Below are positions 35,180-42,665 of a stretch of DNA of 64,000 nt, piece by piece. Each line of letters starts with the position of its first letter. The stretch's first letter is position 1. This stretch comes from Pleurocapsa minor HA4230-MV1 (GTDB taxonomy: Bacteria > Cyanobacteriota > Cyanobacteriia > Cyanobacteriales > Xenococcaceae), in contig JAHHHZ010000036.1 of assembly GCA_019359095.1 (NCBI GenBank), forward strand, positions 310,001 to 374,000. Direction: 5' to 3'. The translations under genes were made by a program, and so were the position numbers. The notes under the pieces were generated by a model. That model was not told the origin of the DNA and did no database searches. It saw nothing but the letters and a program-made list of their open reading frames with translations.

Positions 35180-37573
35180 ATGACAGAGCCTCTCGAACTC
35201 AATGGCAAAACTTACGTCCCCGTCGAAACCTCTCCAATCCCTCAGTGGCCGTGTGTTAAAAACGAATCGAGGCTTTCTACCCTAACTCTCAAAGACGATG
35301 ACATTTTCTTGGTTACGGATACCCTAGGGAATATTCCAGGCTGTTTACCAGGCGAAGCCAGCACTAGTGTCGGATTATTTTGTCAAGACACCCGTTTTTT
35401 GAGTCGTCTAGAGTTGCAAATCGATGGTCAGTTACCAATTCTTTTGAGCAGTAATGCCCGCAGTGGCTTTGCCCTTTCTATTCTCTGTGCTAATCCTCAT
35501 TTAGAACAACAGCAGATTGGGGCAGAAACGATTGGCATTGAACGAGAAATTGTGATTAATGGCGGACTGTTTGAAGAATTAGAGATTACTAACTTCAGCA
35601 CCAGTCCCGTTAGTTTTGAGCTTAGTTTGAGTTTTGATGCCGATTTTGTCGATCTCTTTGAAATTCGCGGTTGGGAACGCAAACAGCGAGGCAAACTATT
35701 ACGTTTGATGGATGAGGCAGAAAATGTCGAGTCACAAATAATCGAAACAGAAGCTACTTTAAGCGAGAATTTAGAATCCGATGTAGAGGTAATCGAACAA
35801 GCAAGTAGCCCTTTTATTTATGAATCTCATTCCGAGTTTACTGGAGGTAAAAGCGATCGCACTCTTTTAACAGCCAAAGCAGCCCAGGATTTAGTTTTAG
35901 TCTATCAAGGTTTAGACGGTGTAGTCAGGTCGTCGTGCATTCAATTTTCGTCCCGTCAGCCTGATTACTTCAAAGGCAACACTGCTATTTGGCGTTTAGA
36001 GTTGAATTCCCACCAAACCACACACCTAGGCTATCGTGTGCAGCTACTGGCTAACAATCATTCTATTTCCAAAGTAGGCACGCCCATGACCTTGATGCAG
36101 GCAAAAGCAGCAGAGTCAATGGAGTTACAAGAATGGCAGCAACAGGTAACTACAATTCGCTCCGACAGTAGTACTTTCAATCGGTTAATTGAAAGAGCAG
36201 AGCAAGATATTTATCTCTTGCGTCAAAGTTTTGAAGACAAAAAATTCTTATCAGCGGGAATTCCCTGGTTTTCCACCTTGTTTGGTCGAGATTCAATTAT
36301 TGCAGCCTGGCAAACGCTAATCCTCGATCCTCAAATTGCTAAAGATACTTTATTTATCCTCGCCGAATATCAGGGAAAAACCGCAGATCAATGGCGGGAA
36401 GAAGCGCCAGGCAAAATCCTACACGAACTACGCCTGGGTGAAATGGCGCGCTGTGGCGAAATTCCCCATACTCCCTATTACGGTACGGTAGATGCCACTC
36501 CTTTGTGGCTAATTCTCTATGCCGAATATTATGCTTGGACGGGCGATCGCGAGACGATCGAGCAACTATGGGAAGCTGCCCTCTCGGCAATGAGTTGGAT
36601 CGATCGCAACTTAGGACAAACAGGATATTTAAGCTACTCGCGTAATTCTCCCAGTGGCTTGCTCAATCAGGGTTGGAAAGATTCTGGAGACTGCATCGTT
36701 AACCGCCAAGGTCAATTAGCAACAGGAGCGATTACCTTATGTGAAGTTCAAGGTTACGTTTATGGGGCGAAAATGCGTCTCTGTGCGATCGCCGATTTAA
36801 TGAAAAGAACCGATCTCGCTGGCAGATGGTATCGAGAGGCTCTAGAACTCAAAAGTCGCTTTAATAAAGATTTTTGGCTGCCCGATCTAGATTACTGTGC
36901 CTTGGCCTTAGATGGGGAGGGAAAACCTGTGGATAGCATCACCAGCAATCCAGGTCACTGTTTAGCAATGGAAATTTTACAACCCGAAAAAGCGATGAAC
37001 GTTGCCGAAAGACTGCGTGCGCCAGATTTATTTAGTGGTTGGGGCATTCGTACTCTGAGCAATTTATCTCCAGCTTACAATCCGATGGGCTACCATGTTG
37101 GTTCGGTATGGCCCCACGATAATAGTATTATTGCTTTGGGTTTACGCACTACCGCTAGGGAAATTCCCAGAGAATCATCTGGTTTAGTCGAGCAAACCCT
37201 CGAAGTCGCTACGGGAATTATCGATATGACTCTTCAGCAGCCCTATCTCAGACCACCAGAACTGTTTTGCGGATATGAACGAAGAGAAGAAAATACCCCC
37301 GTACGCTATCCCGTGGCTTGTTCTCCCCAAGCGTGGGCAACAGGTACGCTATTTCAACTATTGCAGGTGGCAATTAACCTTGTTCCCGATGCAGCAAACA
37401 ACCGTATGCGAGTGATCGAGCCAGTTTTACCCGAATCTATTAATTCTCTTTCATTGCACAATCTGAAAGTTGGTTCGACAATACTTGACTTAGAATTTGA
37501 GCGCCTGGGCAACACCACTGCCTGTCGGGTGGCAAAAAAACGTGGCAATCTCAGGGTAGTGTTTGAAGCTTGA
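35180..37573 (+). CDS. Amylo-alpha-1,6-glucosidase/glycogen debranching enzyme-like protein
   Basis: About 797 residues. The N-terminal 300 form the beta-sandwich GDE_N_bis domain (LVTDTLGNIPGCLPGEASTS VGLFCQDTRFLSRLEL). The rest is an (alpha/alpha)6 barrel like GDE/MGH1 hydrolases: AGIPWFSTLFGRDSIIAAWQ, TPYYGTVDATPLWLILYAEY, NQGWKDSGDCIVNRQGQLAT and GYHVGSVWPHDNSIIALGLR. The conserved acids (GRDS, KDSGD, PHDN) look intact. It probably hydrolyses a branched or short glucan, or a glucosylated solute made by the GT4 next door. The ATG at 35180 is chosen over a TTG four codons earlier. Confidence 0.9.
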   Translation: MTEPLELNGKTYVPVETSPIPQWPCVKNESRLSTLTLKDDDIFLVTDTLGNIPGCLPGEASTSVGLFCQDTRFLSRLELQIDGQLPILLSSNARSGFALSILCANPHLEQQQIGAETIGIEREIVINGGLFEELEITNFSTSPVSFELSLSFDADFVDLFEIRGWERKQRGKLLRLMDEAENVESQIIETEATLSENLESDVEVIEQASSPFIYESHSEFTGGKSDRTLLTAKAAQDLVLVYQGLDGVVRSSCIQFSSRQPDYFKGNTAIWRLELNSHQTTHLGYRVQLLANNHSISKVGTPMTLMQAKAAESMELQEWQQQVTTIRSDSSTFNRLIERAEQDIYLLRQSFEDKKFLSAGIPWFSTLFGRDSIIAAWQTLILDPQIAKDTLFILAEYQGKTADQWREEAPGKILHELRLGEMARCGEIPHTPYYGTVDATPLWLILYAEYYAWTGDRETIEQLWEAALSAMSWIDRNLGQTGYLSYSRNSPSGLLNQGWKDSGDCIVNRQGQLATGAITLCEVQGYVYGAKMRLCAIADLMKRTDLAGRWYREALELKSRFNKDFWLPDLDYCALALDGEGKPVDSITSNPGHCLAMEILQPEKAMNVAERLRAPDLFSGWGIRTLSNLSPAYNPMGYHVGSVWPHDNSIIALGLRTTAREIPRESSGLVEQTLEVATGIIDMTLQQPYLRPPELFCGYERREENTPVRYPVACSPQAWATGTLFQLLQVAINLVPDAANNRMRVIEPVLPESINSLSLHNLKVGSTILDLEFERLGNTTACRVAKKRGNLRVVFEA

Positions 37574-37606
37574 CATCCTCCCTCAATTTATTGAGGGATT
37601 CCTAGA
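37572..37606. repeat. IS200/IS605-type end hairpin
   Basis: GACATCCTCCCTCAATTTAT TGAGGGATTCCTAG: arms CCCTCAAT and ATTGAGGG make a tight hairpin flanked by CATCCT and ATTCCTAG, as at the subterminal ends of cyanobacterial IS200/IS605 elements. It overlaps the stop of the preceding gene and the end of a transposase scrap. Confidence 0.6.
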
Positions 37607-37713
37607 ACAAAGCGAGTTTTGACTCCTTGCGAGATTAACGGCGATCGCCATTGAGGTTCAAAAGATTGACAAAAATCATCTAGGTCGCAAAACAATTCTT
37701 CTAAAATAAACAT
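37588..37713 (-). pseudogene. IS982-type transposase N-terminal fragment
   Basis: ATG at 37713 opens 41 codons: MFILEELFCDLDDFCQSFEP, then QWRSPLISQGVKTR. This matches the start of IS982-family transposases (LFCxVDDFCQxFxPxW). After about 33 residues the family match ends at the IS605-type hairpin, which brings a stop. So one mobile-element end seems to have cut off another element. Too short to function. Confidence 0.7.
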
Positions 37714-37782
37714 AGGATGGGAGTGCTGAATTATATACATTTTCAGCTTACTACTCCCTCCTTTTCTTATCCCGAACTCAGG

Positions 37783-38613
37783 TTAACTAGTTATTCGTTT
37801 AACTTTGTTTGGTGGCAGCTTAACATTAGTTGCCAGTCCCAAAGCAGATAAAGTTTTAATCACCATCCAAGTTAGGTCAATTTCCCACCACTCTAGACCA
37901 TGACGAGCAGAATATTGAAAAGCATGATGATTATTATGCCAACCTTCACCAAAAGTAAGCAGTGCTACCCACCAACAGTTGAGGGATGTGTCGTCAGATT
38001 CATAGCTTTTATAGCCAAATTTATGAGTTGCGCTATTGACAAACCAAGTACAGTGAAACACCACTACTAGCCTGACAAAAACGCCCCAAATTACCCAGGG
38101 TAGACCGCCAAAATAATATAAACTTCCCGCTAAAATAAGCTGGATGGGAATCATCCCGTATTGACAAAATTGATAAAAGCGATCGCCTGAGATATCCTTG
38201 GTATAACGAGCAATTTTCGCGTTGGCAGGATTTTGACATAGCATCCAGCCAAGATGACTCCAGAAAAAGCCTTTCAACGAATTATGTGGGTCAGATTCTA
38301 AATCGGAATATTGATGATGAATCCGATGCAGTCCAATCCAATCTAAGGGCCCTCCCTGACCAGCTAAAGTACCGCAAAAGATTAAGCAATATTCTAGTAA
38401 TCGAGGAACTTGATAGCTACGATGGGATACGAGGCGATGAAATCCCAAAGTAATACCAAATCCTGCGGTGATTACGTACAGAATAAACGCTACCCCCAGC
38501 GCACCCCAGCTAAAATTGCGGGGAAATATGGCAAATAAAGCTACAAAGTGAATTATCGCCAGGTAAATAATTGTTCCCCAAGCAGGAGGAATTTTTTCAG
38601 ATGTCGCAATCAT
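37783..38613 (-). CDS. desC: Acyl-lipid/acyl-CoA delta-9 type fatty acid desaturase
   Basis: This membrane di-iron enzyme inserts the first double bond in C16/C18 acyl chains, keeping membranes fluid. The 276 residues hold four membrane helices and the three His boxes of the DesC type: GFHRLVSHRSYQ (HxxxxH), GLHRIHHQYSDLESDPH (HxxHH) and EGWHNNHHAFQYSAR (HxxHH). The C-terminus is normal. Two direct repeats lie just upstream of the start. Cyanobacterial desC genes may be cold-regulated, which the repeats could serve (inference). Regiospecificity is inferred from family resemblance. Confidence 0.92.
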   Translation of the reverse strand: MIATSEKIPPAWGTIIYLAIIHFVALFAIFPRNFSWGALGVAFILYVITAGFGITLGFHRLVSHRSYQVPRLLEYCLIFCGTLAGQGGPLDWIGLHRIHHQYSDLESDPHNSLKGFFWSHLGWMLCQNPANAKIARYTKDISGDRFYQFCQYGMIPIQLILAGSLYYFGGLPWVIWGVFVRLVVVFHCTWFVNSATHKFGYKSYESDDTSLNCWWVALLTFGEGWHNNHHAFQYSARHGLEWWEIDLTWMVIKTLSALGLATNVKLPPNKVKRITS

Positions 38614-38652
38614 TTATAAATCTAAATCTCAACTATATGTAATTATTGATGA

Positions 38653-38706
38653 TGTAATTCCATATATCATCTGTTAAATGGTGTAATTTCATACATCATC
38701 TATTAA
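38653..38706. promoter_or_regulatory. Paired 25-bp direct repeats upstream of desC
   Basis: TGTAATTCCATATATCATCT GTTAA (38653-38677) and TGTAATTTCATACATCATCT ATTAA (38682-38706) match at 22 of 25 positions with a 29-bp period. Each also has weak dyad symmetry (GATG ... CATC). They sit 40-95 bp before the desC start codon on the other strand, a position suited to a regulator-binding site. Confidence 0.5.
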
Positions 38707-38854
38707 GTAGCACTCGCGAAGCAACAAACATAATCAAATCTGCTGTTGGTTTTCATGCTGAATTATTAGTCAGAATATGCCATTACTAAGATAAACTGCA
38801 AAAGCATTACTCGATTGACGACTGAAACATAAATCTCAGCACTGCCTTAAAATC

Positions 38855-40078
38855 ATGAAAACTGATCGTCTGCTTTCAGAAGCAGAAAAAGCACTAATAC
38901 CGATTTTTTCTAAAATTGACGCTCAGGTCAAGCAAAATCTCAAAAAAGTTTTAACCGCCTTCCGCGATCTGCGTGTGGGAGTACAGCATTTTTCTAGTGT
39001 TAGTGGCTATGGACATGATGATTTAGGCAGAGAAACCTTAGATCGAGTTTTTGCTCAAGTCATGCAGGCGGAGGCTGCTGCGGTACGAGTACAGTTTGTT
39101 TCAGGGACTCATGCGATCGCCTGTGCTTTATACGGCGTATTACGACCAGGTGACGAAATGTTAGCAGTGGCTGGCACACCCTACGACACTCTAGAGGAAG
39201 TAATTGGCTTACGAGGTAAGAATCAGGGTTCTTTAAAAGACTGGCACATTGATTATCGTCAGCTTGAGTTAACCGAACAAGGCACAATTGATTGGTCGGG
39301 GTTAAGTAGCGCCATTACTAGTAAAACTCGTTTGGTCTTGATTCAACGTTCCTGTGGTTATTCCTGGCGACAAAGCTTATCTATTGCCGATATTCAACGA
39401 ATTGTGGAGTCGGTTAAACAGCAAAACCCCCATACGGTTTGTTTTGTCGATAACTGCTATGGCGAATTTGTCTCTGAACTTGAACCAACGGCGGTGGGAG
39501 TAGATTTAATGGCGGGTTCTTTAATTAAGAATCCTGGAGGCACAATCGTCACGGCGGGGGGATATATTGCGGGGAAAAAAGAGTTAGTTGAAATGGCAGC
39601 CTGTCGCTTAACCACACCAGGAATTGGCAGCAGTGGTGGGGCAACTTTTGATCAAAATCGTCTGATGTTTCAGGGTTTGTTTCTCGCACCACAAATGGTT
39701 GGGGAAGCGATTAAAGGTAGTCATCTAATCGCTTATGTTTTTGAACAGTTAGGTTATCGGGTTAATCCTTTACCCCTAGAACCCCGTCGCGATATTATTC
39801 AGGCAGTACAGTTAGGCTCGGCTAAAAAGTTGATTGCCTTCTGTAAAGCGATTCAACAGCATTCTCCTGTAGATTCCTATGTTGAACCCATTCCTGGGGA
39901 AATGCCTGGATACGCCAGCCAATTAGTTATGGCAGGAGGCACGTTTATTGATGGTAGCACCTCCGAATTCTCCGCAGATGGCCCTTTGCGCGAACCCTAT
40001 ATCGCCTTTTGTCAGGGAGGAACTCACTGGACACATATTGCGATCGCACTTGAAGCAGCAATTCCCGCCATGATTTGA
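38855..40078 (+). CDS. Methionine gamma-lyase family (YnbB-like) PLP protein
   Basis: The 407-residue PLP enzyme belongs to the group once called aluminium resistance proteins. Motifs: VGVQHFSSVSGYGHDDLGRE near the N-terminus, VQFVSGTHAIACALYGVLRP GDEM (cofactor-phosphate region), VCFVDNCYGEFVSELEPTAV (Asp contacting the pyridine nitrogen) and AGSLIKNPGGTIVTAGGYIA with the Schiff-base Lys in SLIKN. TRLVLIQRSCGYSWRQSLSI is also typical. Its physiological reaction is not settled in the literature known to me. The gene is alone; the next one is convergent, 37 bp away. Confidence 0.9.
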   Translation: MKTDRLLSEAEKALIPIFSKIDAQVKQNLKKVLTAFRDLRVGVQHFSSVSGYGHDDLGRETLDRVFAQVMQAEAAAVRVQFVSGTHAIACALYGVLRPGDEMLAVAGTPYDTLEEVIGLRGKNQGSLKDWHIDYRQLELTEQGTIDWSGLSSAITSKTRLVLIQRSCGYSWRQSLSIADIQRIVESVKQQNPHTVCFVDNCYGEFVSELEPTAVGVDLMAGSLIKNPGGTIVTAGGYIAGKKELVEMAACRLTTPGIGSSGGATFDQNRLMFQGLFLAPQMVGEAIKGSHLIAYVFEQLGYRVNPLPLEPRRDIIQAVQLGSAKKLIAFCKAIQQHSPVDSYVEPIPGEMPGYASQLVMAGGTFIDGSTSEFSADGPLREPYIAFCQGGTHWTHIAIALEAAIPAMI

Positions 40079-40115
40079 GGAAGATTGAACTAGATCTGTT
40101 CTCCACTCTTTGCTT

Positions 40116-41030
40116 TCACAAGATAATGCCATAATTATTGAGCGTAAATTTAAATTCTAAAATCAAGCGATCGCGAGTTTGAGGTACAATTCCTTTATGA
40201 AAACAGAATGGATCTTCGGCAAAACCAACCCCAGCGCGATCGCAGATAGTAATTATATTTTCATGACCGTAGTATTCTGTAATTTCGCCGTCGTTTCTTT
40301 CCCTTAATAAAGAGAATTGATGACTTAACTTTTTGTTTTGATGGCTACTTTTGACACAAACGTGACAACCATCAGCTAAATCGACATCTGTAAGATAAAA
40401 CATAAATTTTACACAGGCATAATCTTCGAGATCGTAGTGAAAGCGATAAAACCCTTCAGCACGTCCTTCAGCAGGTGTGTCTTTGACAAAAGTCCACCAC
40501 ATCTGAGTACTAGCAAGCATTGGCTGAGTACTAAAATATTTTGCTGCAATTTCCCAAAGTTTAGGATCTGCCGCTAATTTTTTAATTGCCGCGCATTGAG
40601 ACGTAGGTTCAAAATTGTAACCAAGCCGAAAATTTCTGCCATATTTTATTTCTTGCACTTTTCTATTAGCCAGTGAGAAAGGAAATCGCCAATCTCCATT
40701 TCCCTGATAAGTAGCTGTTTGAGCAAAATCTAGAATCTCTTTCAGCAGATGGGATGGAATGATAATACCTAAGTGCAAACCGTCATTTTTGAGAGTTTTA
40801 ACCACCCAATCAGGATCGAGATCACAAAAGCAAGAATCTTTTTTAGCTAAATCCAAATCCAACTGCACAGTTTGTTTACTCAATCGCAACACTAAAGAAC
40901 GAATAAAATGGATACGGCTAAACGCAAACATCAACAACCACTGTGGCTGCTTAAGCGAGATGGCAAAATATTGTCTAAATCTTCGTTGAAACTTTAGCCG
41001 TAGTTTTTGAGAATTAATTAGTGAGATCAT
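40116..41030 (-). CDS. Phytanoyl-CoA dioxygenase-like Fe(II)/2-oxoglutarate oxygenase
   Basis: The 304-residue protein has a basic N-terminal 50 residues and then a cupin core. The iron triad is visible: FHYDLEDYACVKFMFYLTDV gives H-x-D, and FCFHKGIVPQTRDRLILEFK gives the distal His and the Arg that binds 2-oxoglutarate. VDLADGCHVCVKSSH between them is as in PhyH proteins. LHLGIIIPSHLLKEILDFAQ is the usual first helix. The substrate is unknown; relatives act on small natural products, lipids or sugars. The gene stands alone, so no pathway is indicated. Confidence 0.8.
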   Translation of the reverse strand: MISLINSQKLRLKFQRRFRQYFAISLKQPQWLLMFAFSRIHFIRSLVLRLSKQTVQLDLDLAKKDSCFCDLDPDWVVKTLKNDGLHLGIIIPSHLLKEILDFAQTATYQGNGDWRFPFSLANRKVQEIKYGRNFRLGYNFEPTSQCAAIKKLAADPKLWEIAAKYFSTQPMLASTQMWWTFVKDTPAEGRAEGFYRFHYDLEDYACVKFMFYLTDVDLADGCHVCVKSSHQNKKLSHQFSLLRERNDGEITEYYGHENIITICDRAGVGFAEDPFCFHKGIVPQTRDRLILEFKFTLNNYGIIL

Positions 41031-41265
41031 CTAGTTTTCCTGAATTCTCTATGTTCTAATCACTACATGGCACTAGAATACGCTCAATGGAAATTTATTT
41101 TCGGCTTTGTCCCTATGTCTGATTTCAATCCTCAATCGTCCTAAAAAACAATCGCAATTACACTAGTTAAATAGCTATATATTAACTACTTATTTTAAAT
41201 TATTCTTAAAAGCGATCGCAACTTACAGCAGTTTTCAATTGAGTAGACACGTTAATTTATCGAAG

Positions 41266-41377
41266 TAATGGGTAATGGGTAATGGGTAATGGGTAATGGG
41301 TAATGGGTAATGGGTAATGGGTAATGGGTAATGGGTAATGGGTAATGGGTAATGGGTAATGGGTAATGGGTAATGGG
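41266..41377. repeat. Tandem heptamer array, TAATGGG x16
   Basis: Sixteen perfect units of TAATGGG, 112 bp. It is the reverse-complement form of the CCCATTA array at 1395-1464. The perfection of the units suggests recent expansion or strong homogenisation. Confidence 0.97.
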
Positions 41378-41828
41378 TTCTATCCAACTGAAATTCGCTG
41401 TATGTTATGTAAGGAGTTTTTTCGAGCTAAAAACTAGTAAATTAGAACGAAGGTAATTCACATTAAGCGTACATTAGTTTTAATTTCAGCAAGACAATCT
41501 TTCATTTGCTATATCTGTAGCAAATCAATATGATACCCATAAATTAGAAGTGCGATCGCAACTTACAGCAGATTAAATCTGGAAATCAATCAACAATAAT
41601 TTTTAGTTGTTAAAATTTTTTCAATTGACAGGCTTTTAAGATTAAGTGAATACCGAGAAGATATATTCCACTCACAACAGGAATTAGAAGGGATGGAGAA
41701 ATGTGCATGTTAATTCTCTAGTTTGACGATTTTTTGTCCGAATTCCACTGAAAACAAGATATATACAGTTATCTTAGCTGAAGGAATAGTATTTAGAGTA
41801 TCAATTTTGCACTGCACGATATTAGCTT

Positions 41829-41859
41829 AGGTAGCAAGTTTTGCTTGCCTTATTTTTTT
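41829..41859 (+). terminator. Terminator-like hairpin with no gene in front
   Basis: GCAAG (41834-41838), loop TTTTG, CTTGC (41844-41848), with AGG/CCT possibly extending the stem, then TTATTTTTTT. No protein gene on the plus strand lies upstream for over 1.7 kb, so it may end a small RNA or be chance. Confidence 0.45.
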
Positions 41860-42023
41860 AGCGCTGACCAAAACTAAGCACCTATTGCGCAACACTCAAC
41901 CTTGAATACTGTTGTTCTAATGGTTTGTTATTAGTATTGCTGTTTATGTTAGTTGGTATTTATTTATTTAGCAAATTAAAATTGGATGGTCAAGATTGAT
42001 TCATCAAGTCTAAATTTTATTTT

Positions 42024-42665
42024 ATGAATTTGCCTATTTTAATCAAACCATTACTTTTTATTTATTGTTTGGGTTTAATCTCGGGTATACAACCAGATTT
42101 CGGTGGAGATTTTACTGCACAAGCTCAGAATACTGTTGCTTCAGACAATAATCTGACCAATTTATCCTCACAGGAAAAGACTAGTCTAAAACAAGGCAAA
42201 GTAATACTGAAAGGAGAAAAGGGTAAATATTTGGGTCAAGTAGAGACAGCAGGCAAGATCAATACTGCCTGGGAAGTTTTAACTGATTATGATAACTTTG
42301 AGCGTTTTTTACCTAATCTTGCTTCTAGTAAGATTATCTCGGCAAAAGGCGATCGCATTTTATTCGAGCAGGTGAACGTAGTCGATCTCTGGTTATTTAA
42401 ACAAAAGTTTACTGTCCAGATTGAGGCGATTAAAACTAAACCAAACAAAATAGACTTTAAGATCGTTGATGGCGATTTAAAGAAATTAGTTGGTAGATGG
42501 CAAATTAAGGAAACATCTCCAGGTAAAATTTTGGTTAGTCAGGCAGTAGAAGTTGAGCCTGAAAATAATACAGAGAAGCCTCTTTTTTATGGCATTTATG
42601 AAAGTTCTTTAGAAGAAAATTTAAAAGCGATCGCTAAAGAAATTACTAAACGTTCTCAAATTTAA
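42024..42665 (+). CDS. Exported SRPBCC (START/COQ10-like) protein
   Basis: The 213-residue product has a signal peptide (IKPLLFIYCLGLISGIQPDF, with a likely cut after AQAQ at about residue 35). An SRPBCC lipid/polyketide-binding domain follows: AGKINTAWEVLTDYDNFERF LPNLASSKII, IDFKIVDGDLKKLVGRWQIK and a C-terminal amphipathic helix ESSLEENLKAIAKEITKR. WEVLTDYDNFERFLP is the diagnostic first-helix motif of the COQ10/cyclase group. It would bind a hydrophobic ligand in the periplasm or lumen. Its stop overlaps the stop of the convergent synthase gene by 2-3 bp. A link to that synthase is tempting but the orientation argues against an operon. Confidence 0.8.
   Translation: MNLPILIKPLLFIYCLGLISGIQPDFGGDFTAQAQNTVASDNNLTNLSSQEKTSLKQGKVILKGEKGKYLGQVETAGKINTAWEVLTDYDNFERFLPNLASSKIISAKGDRILFEQVNVVDLWLFKQKFTVQIEAIKTKPNKIDFKIVDGDLKKLVGRWQIKETSPGKILVSQAVEVEPENNTEKPLFYGIYESSLEENLKAIAKEITKRSQI

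Larger units (their letters stand above)
41031..42023. other. Nearly 1 kb without a protein gene
   Basis: It contains the 16-unit heptamer array (41266-41377), two exact copies of GCGATCGCAACTTACAGCAG (41212-41231 and 41552-41571) and a terminator-like hairpin at 41829-41859. No open frame of note was found. A non-coding transcript ending at the hairpin is possible but not shown. Confidence 0.6.

Noticed and set aside
41266-41377. Possible CRISPR array
   Set aside because: Units are 7 bp with no spacers, so it is a simple tandem repeat; no cas genes are present.
42024-42665. SRPBCC protein as a polyketide cyclase of the PKS
   Set aside because: It has a signal peptide, lies convergent to the PKS and the PKS makes a reduced chain, so a cytosolic cyclase role is unlikely.
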